Positions 60,169 to 64,000 of a DNA stretch of 64,000 nucleotides are shown here, in pieces. The DNA is taken from NCBI GenBank assembly GCA_031406155.1, contig JANOGW010000056.1:1-64000 (forward strand), read 5' to 3'. Source of the stretch: JACMNW01 sp031406155 (GTDB taxonomy: Bacteria > Pseudomonadota > Alphaproteobacteria > Rhodobacterales > Rhodobacteraceae). Numbering within the stretch: position 1 is the first letter of the stretch; every line of letters begins with the position of its first letter. Both the position numbers and the translations under genes were made by a program. The notes under the pieces are model-generated. The model saw only the letters and a program-made list of their open reading frames with translations, had not been told where the DNA came from and made no database searches.

Positions 60169-61199
60169 CCCATGTGTCGATCAAGGCGCTAAGCAAGACC
60201 TATCCGGGGGCGTCAAAACCCTCGCTCGACCAACTATCACTGGAAATTCCGTCGGGCGAATTGACGGCCCTGCTTGGCCCCTCGGGCTGTGGCAAGACCA
60301 CGACGATGAAGATGATCGCAGGATTGCTGGAACCGACCTCGGGCGATGTCACCTTCGACGGACGCTCGATCCTGCACGAAAAACCCGAACATCGCGGCGT
60401 CGTGATGGTGTTCCAGAACTACCTTTTGTTTCCCTACATGTCGGTTGCCGACAACATCGCCTTTGGCCTGAAGATGCGCAAAGTGCCAAGGGTCGAGATT
60501 GACGCCCGCGTCGCTGACATGCTGGCGCTGGTCAAACTGCCCGATCTGGGCACGCGGCGGCCTGCGGATCTGTCGGGCGGCCAGCAACAGCGCGTGGCAT
60601 TGGCCCGCGCGCTGATCGTGCGCCCGAAGGTGCTGCTGCTGGACGAGCCGCTGTCGAACCTTGATGCGCATCTGCGGTTCGAAATGCGTGATCTGATCCG
60701 CGGCTTGCAAAAGGATCTGGGCATCACGACCATCTTCGTGACCCATGATCAGGAAGAAGCCGTGGTGCTGGCCGACCGGGTGGCGTTGATCCTCGACGGA
60801 TCGTTGCGCCAATACGCCCCGGCGGACATGTTCTACAAACGCCCAGCGGACGAGGCAGTGGCGCGGTTCTTTGGCGGGCACAATTTCATTACCGGCATAT
60901 CTGACGGGGTATTGTTCCAATCCGCCCTAGGCCCGCTGCATCTGCCTGACGGCGCGCGCAAGGGCCCGGGAAAGCTGACATTCCGACCCGAAAACGTGAA
61001 GGTCGGCGTGGCCGCTGAAAACACCATCACCGCGCGTGTGGTCGAGCGGGTTTATCTGGGCACCCAAACCCGCCTGCGCCTTGTCGTGGGCGAGGTGGCG
61101 ATCGAGGCGGTTCTCAGCCCTGATTTGGTCGAGGGGCTGGCGGTAGGCGCGTCGGTGCAGGTCACCCTGCCCCGCCAGACGTTGTGGGTGCTGGAATGA
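60165..61199 (+). CDS. ABC transporter ATP-binding protein
   Basis: This 344-residue ATPase has Walker A GPSGCGKTTTMKM near 38-50, Q-loop VFQNYLLFPYMSV, signature LSGGQQQRVALARAL near 133-147, Walker B VLLLDEPLSNLDAH and switch His in FVTHDQEEAVVLAD. A C-terminal TOBE/OB regulatory domain covers ~235-344 (LTFRPENVKVGV, RVVERVYLGTQTRLRLVVGE), as in MalK, UgpC and PotA-type importers. All catalytic motifs are intact. The isomerase gene follows after 13 bases. Confidence 0.95.
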   Translation: MTHVSIKALSKTYPGASKPSLDQLSLEIPSGELTALLGPSGCGKTTTMKMIAGLLEPTSGDVTFDGRSILHEKPEHRGVVMVFQNYLLFPYMSVADNIAFGLKMRKVPRVEIDARVADMLALVKLPDLGTRRPADLSGGQQQRVALARALIVRPKVLLLDEPLSNLDAHLRFEMRDLIRGLQKDLGITTIFVTHDQEEAVVLADRVALILDGSLRQYAPADMFYKRPADEAVARFFGGHNFITGISDGVLFQSALGPLHLPDGARKGPGKLTFRPENVKVGVAAENTITARVVERVYLGTQTRLRLVVGEVAIEAVLSPDLVEGLAVGASVQVTLPRQTLWVLE

Positions 61200-61212
61200 C
61201 AAAGGGATGGTC

Positions 61213-62049
61213 ATGAAATTCGGGGTACATGCCGGGTTGTGGATGGCGCGCTGGACCGATGAGGTAGCACCCATCTTGCGCGCGGTGGCCGATCTTGGCT
61301 TTGACGGCGTTGAAATCTCGCTTCTGGGCATGACGGATGACCGTGCTGTAGCCATGGCAGGGCTGCTCCGCGACCATGGGTTGCAAGTCACCTGCTCGGA
61401 CGGCTTGTCGCGGGCGGCCGATATCACCTCAGAAGATCGCAAGGTACGGCAGGCGGGGCTTGACCATCTGAGATGGGCCATCAGGACGACGGCGAGACTT
61501 GGCTCTGCCGGGTTGGCCGGGGTCGTCTATGCCCCGTGGGGCGTCTTTGAGCCTGCGCGCAAACAGGCGCGGACGGCGCGGTCTGGCGAAATTCTGGCTG
61601 AGCTAGACAGCGATCTGCGCGACCATGGCGTGACCTTGGGGATCGAGGCTATCAACCGTTTTGAAACCGATCTGGTGAACACCGCGGCCGAAGCGGTGGC
61701 CCTGGCCCGCGCCACCGGATCACCCCGCATCGGTGCCCTGCTGGACACCTTTCATCTGAACATCGAAGAAAAGGATATCCGCGCCGCCATTGCCAGTGCT
61801 GCCGGCCACCTTGTACATTTCCACGTCTCCGACAATGACCGCGGCGTGCCGGGATCGGGCCATGTGCCATGGGATGATGTGGTACGGGGCTTGGCCGACG
61901 CGCGCTACGACGGCTGGATCGTGGCCGAAATGTTCGTGCGCCCCGGCAATCCCGCAAGCGCCGATCTGAACATCTGGCGCGACATCGAACCGGACGCCAC
62001 CGCCGCCGCCCGTGCCGCACTGGCCTTCATGCAGGCGACGTTCAAATGA
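61213..62049 (+). CDS. TIM-barrel sugar (phosphate) isomerase/epimerase
   Basis: This 278-residue AP-endonuclease-2/xylose isomerase-like protein (KFGVHAGLWMARWTDEVAPI). Likely metal and acid/base residues appear in LGIEAINRFETDLVN (Glu, near 147), LLDTFHLNIEEKDIR (Asp and His near 178), HFHVSDNDRG (near 202) and IVAEMFV (Glu near 239), the four-ligand pattern of ketose 3-epimerases such as tagatose/psicose epimerase. ATG 61213 follows AAAGGGATGG; the ATG six bases earlier overlaps that site. It overlaps dhaL by four bases. Erythrulose-phosphate isomerases are an alternative, given the DhaK/DhaL neighbours. Confidence 0.85.
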   Translation: MKFGVHAGLWMARWTDEVAPILRAVADLGFDGVEISLLGMTDDRAVAMAGLLRDHGLQVTCSDGLSRAADITSEDRKVRQAGLDHLRWAIRTTARLGSAGLAGVVYAPWGVFEPARKQARTARSGEILAELDSDLRDHGVTLGIEAINRFETDLVNTAAEAVALARATGSPRIGALLDTFHLNIEEKDIRAAIASAAGHLVHFHVSDNDRGVPGSGHVPWDDVVRGLADARYDGWIVAEMFVRPGNPASADLNIWRDIEPDATAAARAALAFMQATFK

Positions 62050-62567
62050 CCGCCGATTTTCTGAGCAGTCTGGTCGCAAGGTTCACCGAACTGGAGCCGC
62101 AACTGAACACGCTTGATGCGGCCACCGGCGACGGCGATCATGGGGCGACGATCCTGAAAGGCCTGCGGGCGGCAGCGGCGGCCCCGGATGCCCCGGGTGC
62201 CGCATTCCGCAATGCCGCTGGTGGTGCATCGGGCACGATTTTCAGCTATCTGATCGACGCGCTGGCGGCCGAACCGCCGCTGCCGGCGGCCCTTGCCCGG
62301 GCCGCCACCCGCATAGCGCAGATTGGCGGCGCAAAGGCTGGTGACAAAACCATGCTGGACGCGCTGATCCCCGCCTCGCTGGCCGCAGACGAGGCAGGCG
62401 CGGCACGTGCAGCCCGGACCGGGGCCGAGGAAACTCGCGCCATGGCCGCCAGACGCGGCCGCGCCCGCTATGTCGAAGGCGCTGGCGTGGGCCATCTTGA
62501 TCCGGGGGCGGTATCCGTCGCCGAGATACTGGACCTCTTTGCCGCGACATCGGGCAGGAACCCATGA
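62046..62567 (+). CDS. dhaL: DhaL-type kinase subunit (ADP/ATP-binding)
   Basis: This 173-residue DAK2-domain protein has the Mg-nucleotide site DAATGDGDHGATILKGL near 24-40, with the Asp residues that hold two Mg2+. Further family blocks are GGASGTIFSYLIDAL and AKAGDKTMLDALIPA. The tail YVEGAGVGHLDPGAVS is typical. It is shorter than the usual ~210 residues. It overlaps the upstream epimerase gene and downstream dhaK by four bases each. No DhaM phosphotransferase gene is visible, so the phosphoryl donor may be ATP directly. Confidence 0.9.
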   Translation: MTADFLSSLVARFTELEPQLNTLDAATGDGDHGATILKGLRAAAAAPDAPGAAFRNAAGGASGTIFSYLIDALAAEPPLPAALARAATRIAQIGGAKAGDKTMLDALIPASLAADEAGAARAARTGAEETRAMAARRGRARYVEGAGVGHLDPGAVSVAEILDLFAATSGRNP

Positions 62568-63574
62568 AAAAGCTGTTCAATTCCAAAGACCGGATGCCCG
62601 ACGACATGATCGACGGTTTTATCGCGGCCTATCCCGGCCTTGTGGCGCGCGGGGTCCATCCGCGCGTCGTGCGTCGCGTCACGCTTGACCCCGGCAAGGT
62701 GGCGGTCGTGATCGCGAACGGGTCGGGGCATGAACCCATCGCCATGGGTTTCGTGGGCAAGGGCTTGCTGGATGCCAATGTGGTGGGCGACGTGTTCACA
62801 GCCCCGCCGCCCGATATGATCTTGGCCGGCCTGCGCGAAGTGACCGGGCCTGCGGGGGCGGTCCTGCTGGTTTCGCGCCACGAAGGCGATGTGATCAATG
62901 CAATGGCCGCCGTGATGATGGCCGACGATGCCGGCCTGACCGTGCGCCCGTTGCTGATGTATGACGATATCTCCTCTGCGCCCAAGGGTCATGAGGAAGA
63001 CCGGCGCGGCGCGGCTGGCACGATCTTCATCTACAAGATCCTCGGAGCTGCGGCGGAAACCGGCATGGCGCTGGACGATCTGATCGCGCTTGGCGAAGAC
63101 GTTCGCGCGCGCACCCGCACGCTTGCCGCCGCCGTCAATCCGGGTATCTCGCCACTGACCGGCCAGCCGATGTTCACCCTGCCCGTTGACGAGATCTACA
63201 TCGGCATGGGCGTGCACGGCGAACCCGGCGTTGGCCGACGCAAGGTCGGGCCGGTGGCCGATCTGGTGGCGTTCATGCTGGAGGCGCTGCTGACTGATCG
63301 GCCCATCGCGCCGGGCACGCCCACGCTTGCCATCGTAAACGGCATGGGGGGCGCCACGATGATGGAGTTGTTGACGATCTACCGCGAACTTGCCCATGGG
63401 TTGGACGCGCGCGGCATCCCGCATCTGTCACCGATCGTCGGCTCGTTCTCGACCACGCAGGAAATGGCGGGCTTTTCGATCTCGCTGATGACGCCCACGC
63501 CGCAGATGCTGGGGTTTTGGCAGGCCGCCCATGCGGCCCCGCTGTTTCCGGTCATCCATGGCAAAGGGGCCTGA
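62564..63574 (+). CDS. dhaK: DhaK-type ketose kinase subunit
   Basis: This 336-residue DAK1-domain protein binds the ketose covalently. The hemiaminal histidine is in MGVHGEPGVG, by count residue 218. The substrate pocket has GSGHEPIAMGFVG near 53-65 and ISSAPKGHEEDRRGAAGTIF near 139-158. Length agrees with E. coli DhaK (356) allowing a shorter N-terminus. Dihydroxyacetone is the standard substrate, but the surrounding genes make erythrulose or a longer ketose possible. Confidence 0.93.
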   Translation: MKKLFNSKDRMPDDMIDGFIAAYPGLVARGVHPRVVRRVTLDPGKVAVVIANGSGHEPIAMGFVGKGLLDANVVGDVFTAPPPDMILAGLREVTGPAGAVLLVSRHEGDVINAMAAVMMADDAGLTVRPLLMYDDISSAPKGHEEDRRGAAGTIFIYKILGAAAETGMALDDLIALGEDVRARTRTLAAAVNPGISPLTGQPMFTLPVDEIYIGMGVHGEPGVGRRKVGPVADLVAFMLEALLTDRPIAPGTPTLAIVNGMGGATMMELLTIYRELAHGLDARGIPHLSPIVGSFSTTQEMAGFSISLMTPTPQMLGFWQAAHAAPLFPVIHGKGA

Positions 63575-64000
63575 TGATGCCCGCACCGCGCCAGTTCCAC
63601 GGGGTCGCCGTTGATGCAGGCAGCGGGCTTGCCGCAACGATCAAGTCGGCACGCGGCGACAGGGCAATGCCGGATGATCTGGTGCATTTCAAGCGCGCCG
63701 TGCTGCAAGTTCTGGGTCCGCATTCCAGCACCGTGCTACTGGATGCAACCTGCGGCCCCGGCCTGCTACCCGATTTTCCGGCGCATTGCGCTCCCATGCT
63801 GGCGTACGAGGCTGATGTCTACCGCATCGCCGAACCCGACCGGATCACCGTCCTGCCTGACACCCTGACGACTGCGGATTATCCTGGCTTGGGGGTGCGG
63901 TACCTCAAGTTCTTTTTGTATTACGCGCCCGACGATGACCCGGCGCTGAACGCGCGCAAATGCGATCTGGTGGCATCGGTTGGCGCGCAATGTGCGGCGC
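63574..64000 (+). CDS. LacD-type (tagatose 1,6-bisphosphate) aldolase, 3' end outside window
   Basis: At least 142 residues are visible, starting ATG 63574 and overlapping the dhaK stop (TGATG); a second ATG follows directly. KRAVLQVLGPHSSTVLLDAT near 39-58, then APMLAYEADVYRI and LGVRYLKFFLYYAPDDDPAL match the class I LacD/YihT family. The presumed Schiff-base lysine is Lys112 in YLKFFLYY. Relatives cleave tagatose-1,6-bisphosphate or 6-deoxy-6-sulfofructose-1-phosphate, so a ketose phosphate from the upstream kinase would be the natural substrate. Confidence 0.85.
   Translation, partial: MMPAPRQFHGVAVDAGSGLAATIKSARGDRAMPDDLVHFKRAVLQVLGPHSSTVLLDATCGPGLLPDFPAHCAPMLAYEADVYRIAEPDRITVLPDTLTTADYPGLGVRYLKFFLYYAPDDDPALNARKCDLVASVGAQCAA

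Noticed and set aside
1..64000. CRISPR arrays, prophage genes, insertion sequences or integrons
   Set aside because: No regularly spaced repeats, transposase, integrase, capsid or attC-like sequences were seen. The pilin array is a gene duplication, not a mobile element.

Overview
The window is a high-GC chromosomal segment of an alphaproteobacterium, most likely a Rhodobacteraceae/Roseobacter-group member. The evidence is the gene content and order: a Tad pilus locus with GAVTVDW-type pilins, an MgtE/5-formyl-THF cyclo-ligase overlap, an AmpD-like amidase next to rnpB, gatC-gatA, and divergent tRNA adenosine deaminase and pseudouridine synthase genes. There are no insertion sequences, prophage genes, CRISPR arrays or rRNA genes.

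Layout. 1-1823: 3'-truncated AI-2E-family membrane protein (minus). 1909-10604: giant cyclic beta-1,2-glucan synthase, translationally coupled to a small upstream protein. 10605-11248: apparently gene-free. 11249-11628: tRNA-Leu(UAA) interrupted by a 221-nt group I intron, with its terminator. 11689-13248: decayed ICMT-family methyltransferase behind a sterol-desaturase gene. 13462-14790: two-subunit 3-oxoacid CoA-transferase. 14797-14848: REP-like palindrome. 14865-15728: lytic transglycosylase. 16083-29166: Tad/Flp pilus locus with four pilin genes, CpaB, secretin, OmpA-like lipoprotein, CpaE, CpaF, TadB, TadC, two TPR lipoproteins, prepilin peptidase and an AAA+ ATPase.

29220-38903: housekeeping and purine catabolism (5-FTHF cyclo-ligase, MgtE, guanine deaminase, 8-oxoguanine deaminase-like amidohydrolase), an AAC(3)-I-like acetyltransferase, RraB-like protein, inositol-phosphatase family enzyme, XRE and LysR regulators, a quinone reductase and a DUF1127 protein. 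39048-48884: BI-1 protein, GNAT, VIT1-type transporter, L33, EF-hand protein, RNase P RNA, AmpD-like amidase, lipoprotein, GatA/GatC, ceramidase-family protein, tRNA deaminase and pseudouridine synthase. 49003-54456: one-directional module XpaC - TelA - DUF2927 lipoprotein - SPFH/GYF - zinc-ribbon membrane protein, resembling a fusion of two Bacillus envelope-stress operons.

54489-56119: a DUF35 protein paired with a thiolase-fold protein that lacks the usual catalytic residues. 56309-64000: tightly packed catabolic operon with a nucleoside phosphorylase-family enzyme, an ABC importer (binding protein, two permeases, ATPase), a TIM-barrel sugar isomerase/epimerase, DhaL- and DhaK-type kinase subunits and a LacD-type aldolase cut by the window end. 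Together these could import a nucleoside- or sugar-like compound, isomerise and phosphorylate it, and cleave it into trioses. The substrate is unknown.

The strongest unusual items are the intron-bearing tRNA-Leu, the XpaC/TelA/SPFH/zinc-ribbon module, the uncharacterised kinase-aldolase operon, the pilin array with its conserved upstream element, and the non-canonical thiolase/DUF35 pair.
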